The position numbers were made by a program, and so were the translations under genes. The notes beneath the pieces are model-generated. The model saw only the letters and a list, made by a program, of their open reading frames with translations, was not told where the DNA came from and did not search any database. DNA of 13,112 nucleotides from an uncultured delta proteobacterium (GTDB lineage Bacteria; UBA10199; GCA-002796325; 1-14-0-20-49-13), in NCBI GenBank assembly GCA_903868375.1, contig CAIPVD010000132.1, forward strand, positions 1-13,112. Reading direction: 5' to 3'. This document shows, in pieces, positions 1 to 5,856 of this stretch (positions are counted from its first letter, which is position 1; each line of letters begins with the position of its first letter).

Positions 1-29
1 GAGATTGCTTCGCTTACGCTCGCAATGAC
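1..29. repeat. Dispersed-repeat-like motif inside pgeF
   Basis: The minus strand reads GTCATTGCGAGCGTAAGCG followed by AAGCAATCTC. This resembles the partly palindromic motif seen in many copies in various bacterial genomes (ATTGC...GCAAT arms around a GCG/CGC-rich core). Here it is translated in frame within pgeF as VIASVSEAIS. Only one copy is visible and it touches the window edge, so its repeat status rests on recognition of the motif, not on a second copy in this sequence. Confidence 0.5.
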
Positions 30-479
30 CTCTGCCCCTACTTCATAACACTCACCACCAATTGCCGGGCCTATCGCTGCCTTAATGTCGTTTCTATTCG
101 AACCATATTCTTTTTCAAATAGCTCAACAACTTTACTGGCAATGTTTAAAGCAGTTCCTCGCCATCCGGCATGCACCGCCGCCACCACTTTCTTCACCGG
201 ATCGTGCAATAGTATCGGCACACAATCGGCGGTACGGACGTAACAGACAATGCCGGGCTCGTTGGTAATGAAGGCATCGGCTTCTAGTTGGTGAGATGGC
301 AAGATAGCAAGATTGTGCGATAGTTTTACGATACCGTCGCCATGCATCTGGTTCGTATTAAAGAATATGGCATCTTTGAAATTCAGCACATGGAGATGGT
401 ACTGCAGCGAAACTCCGCCCATTCCAAACCCGTGAACAACGCCATCGCCCGATAAAATTTTAGACCTTACGCAGCTCAT
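1..479 (-). CDS. pgeF: Polyphenol oxidase/laccase-domain protein PgeF (YfiH), 3' end outside the window
   Basis: YfiH/PgeF family (old COG name multicopper polyphenol oxidase; family members are linked to purine-nucleoside and peptidoglycan-precursor editing). About 160 residues are visible of a family length near 250. The N-terminal part reads HGFGMGGVS at residues 16-24. The three metal-site residues are present: H46 in NQMHGDG, C86 in TADCVPIL and H103 in VHAGWRGT. IGPAIGGECYEVG follows at residues 136-148. The ATG at 479-477 overlaps the last 20 bases of rluD, which suggests translational coupling; rluD followed by yfiH is also the order in E. coli. Residues from about 150 onward are encoded by a sequence resembling a dispersed repeat (positions 1-29). 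The real end of the protein cannot be seen, so an altered C-terminus cannot be excluded. The family call is firm. Confidence 0.93.
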   Translation of the reverse strand, partial: MSCVRSKILSGDGVVHGFGMGGVSLQYHLHVLNFKDAIFFNTNQMHGDGIVKLSHNLAILPSHQLEADAFITNEPGIVCYVRTADCVPILLHDPVKKVVAAVHAGWRGTALNIASKVVELFEKEYGSNRNDIKAAIGPAIGGECYEVGAEVIASVSEAI

Positions 480-1329
480 TCAACAGTTCATCCATATCTT
501 TAGGGATGGGTGCCTCGAAAGTCACCCTTTCCTTCGTCCTTGGATGTTCAAGTATCAGTTTATATGCATGCAGCGCAGGCCTTAAAAATGGAACGCGCCC
601 GCCGTAAAGTTTGTCGCCAACGAGCGGATGCCCCAATTGCGAAAAGTGAACGCGTATCTGATGCGTTCGTCCGGTCATAAGCCTTATATCGACGAGCGTC
701 ATCTTGCCGCCAAAGCGTTCGATCACCTTATATTTTGTTTCGGCGACGCGCCCGTGCCTGCTCTTCGTTGACATTTTTTTACGTTGAACCGGATGCCGGC
801 CAATAGGCTTGGATATCACGCCCTCTTCGCCTTTGACATTGCCTTGAACCAGCGCGTAATAATGCTTCTCCGTCGTCCTATCTTTGAATTGCTTCGATAA
901 AGATAAATGCGCGGCGTCATTCTTTGCCACGACCATTACGCCGGAAGTCCCCTTGTCCAATCTATGCACAATTCCAGGGCGCAGCTCTCCCCCGATGCCG
1001 GAGAGATCTTTGCAATGATGCATGAGCGCATTGACAAGCGTGCCTGTGTAATTCCCTGCCGCCGGATGTACCACCATGTTCGAACATTTATTGACAACGA
1101 CGATGTCGCGGTCCTCGTATAAGATATTTAAAGGTATATCTTCGGCTATGATCGAAGTTGGTACTGGCTTCGGGCGTTTAAAAGAAACCTCATCCGAAGC
1201 TTTAACTTCAAGTGAAGCTTTAAGCGCTGCCTTACCGTTGATTTGCACGTGCCCGTCTTCGATAAGCCTCTTCGCCTGCGAACGGGTAATTGTGGGATCT
1301 TTTTGGGATATGTATATGTCGAGCCGCAT
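460..1329 (-). CDS. rluD: 23S rRNA pseudouridine synthase, RluD/RluA family
   Basis: RluA-family pseudouridine synthase of 289 residues, close to the usual size of RluD, which modifies uridines of the helix 69 loop of 23S rRNA. Residues 1-60 form an S4-type RNA-binding domain (RSQAKRLIEDGHVQING). The catalytic signature is HRLDKGTSGVMVVAKN, with the nucleophile Asp at about residue 125. The later motifs GRTHQIRVH (220-228) and GHPLVGDKLYGG (233-244) are also present. The start at 1329 is preferred over the longer reading frame from 1425, because the extra 32 residues translate a tandem AGGAAC repeat and the end of the upstream gene, and because M33 begins a normal S4 domain. An AGGAAC ribosome binding site precedes this ATG by 5 bases. 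Lies downstream of the HNH gene and overlaps pgeF. RluD is the likeliest paralogue; RluC-like specificity cannot be excluded. Confidence 0.92.
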   Translation of the reverse strand: MRLDIYISQKDPTITRSQAKRLIEDGHVQINGKAALKASLEVKASDEVSFKRPKPVPTSIIAEDIPLNILYEDRDIVVVNKCSNMVVHPAAGNYTGTLVNALMHHCKDLSGIGGELRPGIVHRLDKGTSGVMVVAKNDAAHLSLSKQFKDRTTEKHYYALVQGNVKGEEGVISKPIGRHPVQRKKMSTKSRHGRVAETKYKVIERFGGKMTLVDIRLMTGRTHQIRVHFSQLGHPLVGDKLYGGRVPFLRPALHAYKLILEHPRTKERVTFEAPIPKDMDELLNELRKV

Positions 1330-1330
1330 G

Positions 1331-1388
1331 ATGTTCCTATGTTCCTGGGTTCCTGGGTTCCTGGGCAGCAGAGTTCCTGTGTGATTAC
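1331..1388 (-). repeat. Tandem AGGAAC repeat, copy 1, supplying the rluD ribosome binding site
   Basis: Read on the plus strand, GTTCCT occurs several times with spacings of 7-8 bases (GTTCCTATGTTCCTGGG and further units), ending with GTGTGATTA. On the coding strand of rluD this gives repeated AGGAAC units, the last of which is the Shine-Dalgarno sequence for the ATG at 1329. The other end contains the stop codon of the HNH gene. A related array lies at 5788-5830. Confidence 0.75.
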
Positions 1389-1981
1389 GGTTCCAGTTCC
1401 GCGTTCCAATAGCTGAAATCGACAAAATTGATGAAAGGCTTCCATTCTTCGTAATGCATCATGTGCCGTGAAATATCCATGAACGGCACGGAAGTCGGCC
1501 TAAAAGGCTGATGCAGCAACTTCATATGAGCTTGCTGGGGAGTTCGCCCGCCCTTTATTCTATTGCAGTCGTGGCAGCTCGTTACGACGTTCTCCCAGGT
1601 GGTTAAGCCTCCCTGCGAACGAGGAATAACGTGGTCGAGGTTCAACTTGCTCTTTAGCAGTTTCTTTCCGCAATACTGGCACTGGTGCTTGTCGCGAAGC
1701 ATAATGTTAAGACGCGAAAAACGGATGCCTCTTTTCGGCATGTGATCGTACGCGATCAGAACCACAACGCGCGGTACTCTCATTACGCGGCCAACCAGGC
1801 CTATCTTTTCGTGATGGACCGCAACCGAAAGCTCGGCCCAGCTTTGAAAATCGAATGTCTTGTATTCGCCATCGACCGCTTTAGCTATCCCCTGGTAAAG
1901 CATGCAGAACGCCCTTCTTACCGTGGTGATATGCACCGGGAAATAATTACGATTCAATACTAGGACGTTAGAGGAAAGCAT
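1385..1981 (-). CDS. HNH endonuclease-domain protein
   Basis: Protein of 198 residues with a complete HNH nuclease core: zinc ligands C101-C104 (CQYC), LDHVIPRSQGG with the general-base His at 117, N131, and the second zinc pair C136-C139 (CHDC). The N-terminal 95 residues (VLVLNRNYFPVHITTVRRA...) belong to a stand-alone HNH family (COG1403-like) widespread in bacteria and usually without a known substrate. No restriction, CRISPR or phage partner lies beside it, so a DNA repair or housekeeping role is as likely as defence. It is the first gene of the minus-strand group with rluD and pgeF, 55 bases upstream of the rluD start. The ATG at 1981 has no strong Shine-Dalgarno. The HNH call is firm; the cellular role is unknown. 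Confidence 0.88.
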   Translation of the reverse strand: MLSSNVLVLNRNYFPVHITTVRRAFCMLYQGIAKAVDGEYKTFDFQSWAELSVAVHHEKIGLVGRVMRVPRVVVLIAYDHMPKRGIRFSRLNIMLRDKHQCQYCGKKLLKSKLNLDHVIPRSQGGLTTWENVVTSCHDCNRIKGGRTPQQAHMKLLHQPFRPTSVPFMDISRHMMHYEEWKPFINFVDFSYWNAELEP

Positions 1982-1993
1982 AAGCTATGCTCT

Positions 1994-2023
1994 AATCTAC
2001 ATAAATAGCGGGCTAGTTGTCAA
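1994..2023 (-). promoter_or_regulatory. Possible sigma70-type promoter for the HNH-rluD-pgeF group
   Basis: On the minus strand TTGACA (2023-2018) is followed after 18 bases by TAGATT (1999-1994), a 4/6 match to TATAAT. Transcription would start close to 1987, leaving a very short leader before the ATG at 1981. The -35 is also one half of an inverted repeat, TGTCAA (2018-2023) and TTGACA (2031-2036), with a 7-base spacer, in the short region shared with divergent trmB. This could be an operator or chance. Confidence 0.4.
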
Positions 2024-2070
2024 ATAAAGATTGACAGAAAGCCGCCTCTTGAAGCAAAAGCTGAACGCAA

Positions 2071-2664
2071 ATGATCGATCTTGCCTACAAAGAAAAAACC
2101 AGCCGCTGGGAAAAGACGCCGCTCTGCTATCCAGCAGAGATAGCCATGCCCGGCAGGACTATCATAGAGATTGGCCCAGGGCGCGGCGATTTCCTTTTTC
2201 ATTTGGCGGAAAAAAATCCTGGCGCCGCCGTTATTGCAATAGAAATGAAATCGAAGCGTTACTTCAAATTGATCGACCGCGTGATCGACCGAAAGTTCGC
2301 GAACGTGCAGCTTATACAGGCCGATGGCAGGATCGCTATATCAACGCTCTTCGATGCCGGAACCGTCGATGAAATTCATATTAACTTCCCCGACCCATGG
2401 CCTAAGAACAAGCATCAGAAGAACAGACTCTTCACGAGCAAATTCATCAAAGATTGTTTGCGCGTGCTTCGAAGCGGCGGCATTCTTTCATTCATCACCG
2501 ATTGGAAAGATTATGCAGATGAAGTGAACAAAAGGGTTTCCACCTTGAATTGCGGACTGAAATCTGTGGCATCCGACATGGCAGAGGTCTATCCCACCTA
2601 CTTCGCCCAAAAATGGCAGAAGATGGGGCGCACATTCAATTATCTCCAGTGGCAAAAAGATTGA
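2071..2664 (+). CDS. trmB: tRNA (guanine-N7-)-methyltransferase
   Basis: TrmB family, which makes m7G at position 46 of tRNA using S-adenosylmethionine. Of 197 residues, the SAM-binding motif I is EIGPGRGDFL at 33-42 with an acidic end of strand 2 at E58. The family hallmark INFPDPWPKNKHQKNR is at 104-119, and the C-terminal TYFAQKWQKMG (176-186) matches the conserved TxFExxxxxxG region. The N-terminus is short compared with E. coli TrmB, but the catalytic domain is whole. No clear Shine-Dalgarno precedes the ATG at 2071. The gene is divergent from the HNH gene and lies 39 bases before the GT2-deacetylase gene, so the two may be cotranscribed. Confidence 0.93.
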   Translation: MIDLAYKEKTSRWEKTPLCYPAEIAMPGRTIIEIGPGRGDFLFHLAEKNPGAAVIAIEMKSKRYFKLIDRVIDRKFANVQLIQADGRIAISTLFDAGTVDEIHINFPDPWPKNKHQKNRLFTSKFIKDCLRVLRSGGILSFITDWKDYADEVNKRVSTLNCGLKSVASDMAEVYPTYFAQKWQKMGRTFNYLQWQKD

Positions 2665-2703
2665 TTTTTTTCAATAACACGGCTATACAGTCCGCCAACA
2701 ATC

Positions 2704-4302
2704 ATGACTAACACACATCTTTCAGTGATCGTTCCCGTTTATAACTCCGAAGGTTTCATCGTTAAGACGTTAGATGAACTGGAAAAATTCATTCGGGTTC
2801 TCGCTTTCAACACAGAGCTCGTCGTAGTAGATGACGGCAGCCGCGACAACACATTGGCACTTGCCCGCGAATGGGCAAGCGGTGAAAAAACATACAAAGT
2901 AACCGTGCTTTCTTGCGGCGAGAACGTCGGCAAAGGAGCCGCGGTCGCCAAAGGAATGCTCACAGCAACCGGCAAGTTCCGGATATTCTTAGATGCCGAT
3001 CTCGCCTACCCGCCGTCACAGATATTGCGCATTTTGGAAGCGCTTGAAGACGGCAACGACGTGGCCGTCGCCTGCAGAATTCATCCGGATTCTCGCTACA
3101 CAATAAGCCCGGCGTTCTTTCATTATCTTTACACTCGCCATCTAGCGAGCCGCCTTATCAACTGGGCGATGCGCCACACGATAATCAAGCACTGTACCGA
3201 TTCACAGGCGGGGCTTAAAGGTTTTAAGGCAAGCGCCGCGGAAAAAATATTCTCGCGCCAGATCGTTAAGGGTTTTCCGTTCGATGCCGAAGCGATATTC
3301 TTGGCGGAAAAACTCGGCTACCGCATTCGCGAAGTCCCGGTAGAGTTCAGATATTTCAACGAACCGACAACGGTCGTATTTATGCAAGACGGTATGAGCA
3401 TGGCGCGCGATGTTTTGAGAGTTCGCATTAATCACTTCTTAGGTAAATATTCCCTGCCGAAGCACGATGGAAAGCGGCAGCTAATAATCAACGCGGACGA
3501 TTTCGGCATGACGCTTCCCATCAGCCGCGGAATACTTGAATGCATGGCAAACGGCGTAGTAACTTCAACCTCCGTCATGGCGAATTCTCCCGATTTTGAA
3601 GCTTCGATGGATGAGATCGCACGGACAAATGTTCACCCAGATCTTGGGCTGCACGCGGTACTAACGTGGGGAAAGCCGTTGACCGACCCGAAGAAGATCC
3701 CAACCCTTGTGGATGAGAACGGCAATTTCCTATCGCGAAATAAACTTTTGCTAAAGTCCTTGCGAAAGGCGATATCCGAAGACGAAGTTTACACTGAACT
3801 TCGCGCGCAATGCGAACGGCTTGCAAAACGTACCACGGAAATATCGCACTTAGATGGGCATCATCACGTTCACACGTTCCCGGTAGTCCGCGATGCGATC
3901 GAACGCGTGGCAAGAGAGTTCGGGATCGAGGCCATTCGCGCACCGCGCGAAGGATTGTGGTCGCCGTGGTATCAGGCAACCATCAGGCGGTTTGTTGCGG
4001 CGCTTCTTTCGGCGAGCCAACCTTCTTACTGGCGCAGCCGAGGATTTATCAGCACGAGCAATTACGGCGGCTTTGCGCTGTCGTCCAGCGCAAAGCTCGA
4101 AGATCGCTGGCTTAAGACGATAGAAAAACTCCCGCACGGAACCACCGAGTTCATGGTCCATCCGGGACATTGTTCTGAATGTAAAGACAGCTACAACGAA
4201 GGGCGCGAAAATGAAATGGTTGTGCTGCAGAATATTTCGCTAAAAGATGCCCTGCACAAAGCAAAGATCTCGCTCATTCAATTCAAAGACATCGTCCGCT
4301 GA
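2704..4302 (+). CDS. Fusion of DPM1/ALG5-type GT2 glycosyltransferase with YdjC/ChbG-type carbohydrate deacetylase
   Basis: Two enzymes in one 532-residue chain. Residues 5-245 are a GT-A fold family 2 glycosyltransferase of the polyprenyl/dolichyl-phosphate sugar synthase kind: LSVIVPVYN (6-14), VVDDGSRDNT (41-50), the nucleotide-sugar/metal motif DAD (97-99), and DSQAGLKGF (166-174). Residues 258-532 are a YdjC-family deacetylase: NADDFG (263-268) with the metal-binding Asp, GLHAVLT (H317), the HxDGHHHVH cluster (382-390) and MVHPGH (484-489). Both active sites look complete. The linker is only about 12 residues (around 246-258). In Francisella, FlmF2 (GT2) and NaxD (YdjC family) act in sequence to make polyprenyl-phosphate galactosamine for lipid A; in hopanoid synthesis HpnI and HpnK pair similarly. 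I infer that this protein makes a polyprenyl-phosphate hexosamine. No GT-C transferase is visible nearby. Its 3' end overlaps the convergent SemiSWEET-like gene by 25 bases. Confidence 0.87.
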   Translation: MTNTHLSVIVPVYNSEGFIVKTLDELEKFIRVLAFNTELVVVDDGSRDNTLALAREWASGEKTYKVTVLSCGENVGKGAAVAKGMLTATGKFRIFLDADLAYPPSQILRILEALEDGNDVAVACRIHPDSRYTISPAFFHYLYTRHLASRLINWAMRHTIIKHCTDSQAGLKGFKASAAEKIFSRQIVKGFPFDAEAIFLAEKLGYRIREVPVEFRYFNEPTTVVFMQDGMSMARDVLRVRINHFLGKYSLPKHDGKRQLIINADDFGMTLPISRGILECMANGVVTSTSVMANSPDFEASMDEIARTNVHPDLGLHAVLTWGKPLTDPKKIPTLVDENGNFLSRNKLLLKSLRKAISEDEVYTELRAQCERLAKRTTEISHLDGHHHVHTFPVVRDAIERVAREFGIEAIRAPREGLWSPWYQATIRRFVAALLSASQPSYWRSRGFISTSNYGGFALSSSAKLEDRWLKTIEKLPHGTTEFMVHPGHCSECKDSYNEGRENEMVVLQNISLKDALHKAKISLIQFKDIVR

Positions 4303-4562
4303 TTTCTATTCTTCAATCTGAAATAGACGACCGTTATGGCCACGCAGGTGAATAGTATCGAGTTGACGATATTGTACATCCTCCAAACGATATCGGCCGA
4401 GGCAAATCCCGACGGCGCCATGAGCATCGTGCAGACCCAAACTCCTACCGCCCACCAAAGGCTTACGTCGTTGGATGACTTTCGCTTAATGATGCGAATG
4501 ATGAGTGGAATATTGAAGAACGGTAATATTATAGCCGTGACCAGCGCAATTTGCTGCTGCAT
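4278..4562 (-). CDS. Small SemiSWEET/PQ-loop-like membrane protein
   Basis: Protein of 94 residues with three predicted membrane helices (about 5-24, 36-52 and 62-82). This matches a three-helix SemiSWEET half-transporter, which works as a dimer and carries sugars. The first helix ends with PLIIRIIKRKSSNDVSLWW (19-37), which fits the PQ-loop signature (P, basic patch, KSS..S), although P-F/N-I replaces the classical PQ pair. The third helix region DIVWRMYNIVNS carries the conserved Asn expected in these proteins. A GAGGAAAT ribosome binding site lies directly before the ATG at 4562 and overlaps the end of the PAP2 gene region, so it is the third gene of a tight group. Its 3' end runs 25 bases into the convergent GT2-deacetylase gene. 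Substrate is unknown. Confidence 0.7.
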   Translation of the reverse strand: MQQQIALVTAIILPFFNIPLIIRIIKRKSSNDVSLWWAVGVWVCTMLMAPSGFASADIVWRMYNIVNSILFTCVAITVVYFRLKNRNQRTMSLN

Positions 4563-4570
4563 ATTTCCTC

Positions 4571-5293
4571 TTAAAAGTTGTAATTGAAGCTTAAGCCTTT
4601 GACGTCTCCAGCTGTCGGAACAATTGAGTATTTGTCGTTCATAAGTTTATTATGAAAACTTGCCGTTCCCCAACCTATCGCGCTTCCAATGACCGCGCCA
4701 AAGAAGACGTCGGAGACGTAATGAAGGTGAGCGCCTATGCGCGAAAAAGAAATGGCGCTGGCTGCAAGATACGCCGGCACCCCGTAAAGCGGCCCATGCA
4801 TCGTTTCTAAAACCGCAGCAAATGCAAAACACCGAGAGGCATGTGCCGATGGAAAACTATAGTTGCCGCCATTTGGCCTCTGCCTATTGAACGCAAGCTT
4901 GAAGCCGCCGGTCACTCCTTCCGTAAGAAGAACGGTTTCAAAGAGCGTTTCGCCGGTTAACGTCACCTTTTCGTTTTTTATTATTCTACCGATGCCATAT
5001 ATGACAACGGTACTTGGATCGACAACGTAGGCACTTCCGACAATGTCCCCCACGTCGTTGAACGTTCCAAGGTGGCTGTTGTTCTTGAAAGGATTCGATG
5101 CGCTTCTGTCGGTTTGCGCGATCATTGGTGTTGCAAAGACACCGGTAACGAATAATAACATTGGCCAACCGCCGAAGGTATATTTTAAATCGTTGCCAAA
5201 ATGATCGATTATCGTTGGAACTTCCGCAAACGCCATATTAGAAAATATGCAAACGAGCAGGCACATTATCAAACAACATTTTATCTTCTTCAT
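4571..5293 (-). CDS. Secreted PAP2-family phosphatase
   Basis: Type 2 phosphatidic acid phosphatase superfamily, 240 residues. A Sec signal peptide is visible (MKKIKCCLIMCLLVCIFSNMAFA, residues 1-23, cut likely after AFA). The three catalytic motifs are K132-x6-RP140 (KLAFNRQRP), PSAH (148-151, nucleophile-assisting His151) and SR-x5-H-x3-D (184-195, H191 as nucleophile, D195). The C-terminus ends GLSFNYNF, with a terminal Phe and alternating hydrophobic residues as in proteins located at the outer membrane; this is suggestive only. Substrates of the family include lipid phosphates and undecaprenyl diphosphate. GGGAG lies before the ATG. It is 9 bases after the upstream gene and 8 bases before the SemiSWEET-like gene. 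Proximity to the convergent lipid-sugar fusion gene hints at envelope-lipid work, but that is inference. Confidence 0.88.
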   Translation of the reverse strand: MKKIKCCLIMCLLVCIFSNMAFAEVPTIIDHFGNDLKYTFGGWPMLLFVTGVFATPMIAQTDRSASNPFKNNSHLGTFNDVGDIVGSAYVVDPSTVVIYGIGRIIKNEKVTLTGETLFETVLLTEGVTGGFKLAFNRQRPNGGNYSFPSAHASRCFAFAAVLETMHGPLYGVPAYLAASAISFSRIGAHLHYVSDVFFGAVIGSAIGWGTASFHNKLMNDKYSIVPTAGDVKGLSFNYNF

Positions 5294-5302
5294 CTATCTC
5301 CC

Positions 5303-5782
5303 TTATTTGAACCTAAGCAGCTGGTCCCATTTTGCTATCGGCCTGGAACGCCCAAGATACCATATCTCTTTATAATCGGACGGCGGTATCTTTAGCCCAA
5401 GGTTCTCGTCGAAAAGCCATCTTGCATCGAACGTCATCGAATAATCGCGGATGAGAAGGATAATATCGCCGTCGAACGAATATCCACGCATCTTTTCCGC
5501 CTTAAGTTTTAATAAGCGCTGCAAGACCTTCATGTGGTCTTCCGCCGTAATGATGCCGTGTATCTCGCTTTCATCGCGGCCTAAAAGCATCATAGCCTCT
5601 TTCTTGTCGTGAAAGATATGCGAAACTTCAACCGCCACAACTTTGCCAGTTGCCCTATCCCTTATCTCGAAATCGGGGCGTTCTCTTTTTCGCAAAAGGC
5701 GATACTTCGTATCGAACTTTTTGTTGTAAAGCTGCAGGAAAAAAACCAGCGCTTCACGTTCTATCCGTTCCTTTTCTTCCAT
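5303..5782 (-). CDS. Unrecognised protein, possibly PD-(D/E)XK nuclease-like fold
   Basis: A 159-residue soluble protein without signal peptide or membrane helices. I do not recognise a named family. Residues 33-56 (ERPDFEIRDRATGKVVAVEVSHIF) look like the core of a PD-(D/E)XK fold: PD at 36-37, a beta-hairpin, then E52-V-S54. Ser stands where the catalytic Lys is usual, so the fold may be kept with altered or lost catalysis. The rest is charged and helical, with DGDIILLIRDYS (104-115) as a likely core strand. The ATG at 5782 is preceded by AGGAAC from a tandem repeat. It is the first gene of the tight group with the PAP2 phosphatase and the SemiSWEET-like protein. A nuclease or nucleic-acid-binding role is inference. 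Confidence 0.6.
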   Translation of the reverse strand: MEEKERIEREALVFFLQLYNKKFDTKYRLLRKRERPDFEIRDRATGKVVAVEVSHIFHDKKEAMMLLGRDESEIHGIITAEDHMKVLQRLLKLKAEKMRGYSFDGDIILLIRDYSMTFDARWLFDENLGLKIPPSDYKEIWYLGRSRPIAKWDQLLRFK

Positions 5783-5787
5783 TAAAC

Positions 5788-5830
5788 GTTCCTGGGTGAC
5801 TGTGTTCCTATGTTCCTAGGTGTGTGATTA
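5788..5830 (-). repeat. Tandem AGGAAC repeat, copy 2, before the gene at 5782
   Basis: Plus strand reads GTTCCTGGGTGACTGTGTTCC, then TATGTTCCTAGG, then TGTGTGATTA. It shares GTTCCTATGTTCCT, GTTCCTGGGT and the end GTGTGATTA with the array at 1331-1388. On the coding strand the last AGGAAC unit lies about 7 bases before the ATG at 5782 and is the only plausible ribosome binding site. Confidence 0.75.
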
Positions 5831-5856
5831 TCGAAAGTTGGCGGCGGTGTCAATGG

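Noticed and set aside
1331..1388. CRISPR array
   Set aside because: The repeat unit is about 6-8 bases with no unique spacers of 30 bases or more and no cas genes.
1330..1425. A 32-residue N-terminal extension of RluD starting at 1425
   Set aside because: It translates the AGGAAC repeat and the 3' end of the HNH gene; the S4 domain starts normally at 1329 with a good ribosome binding site.
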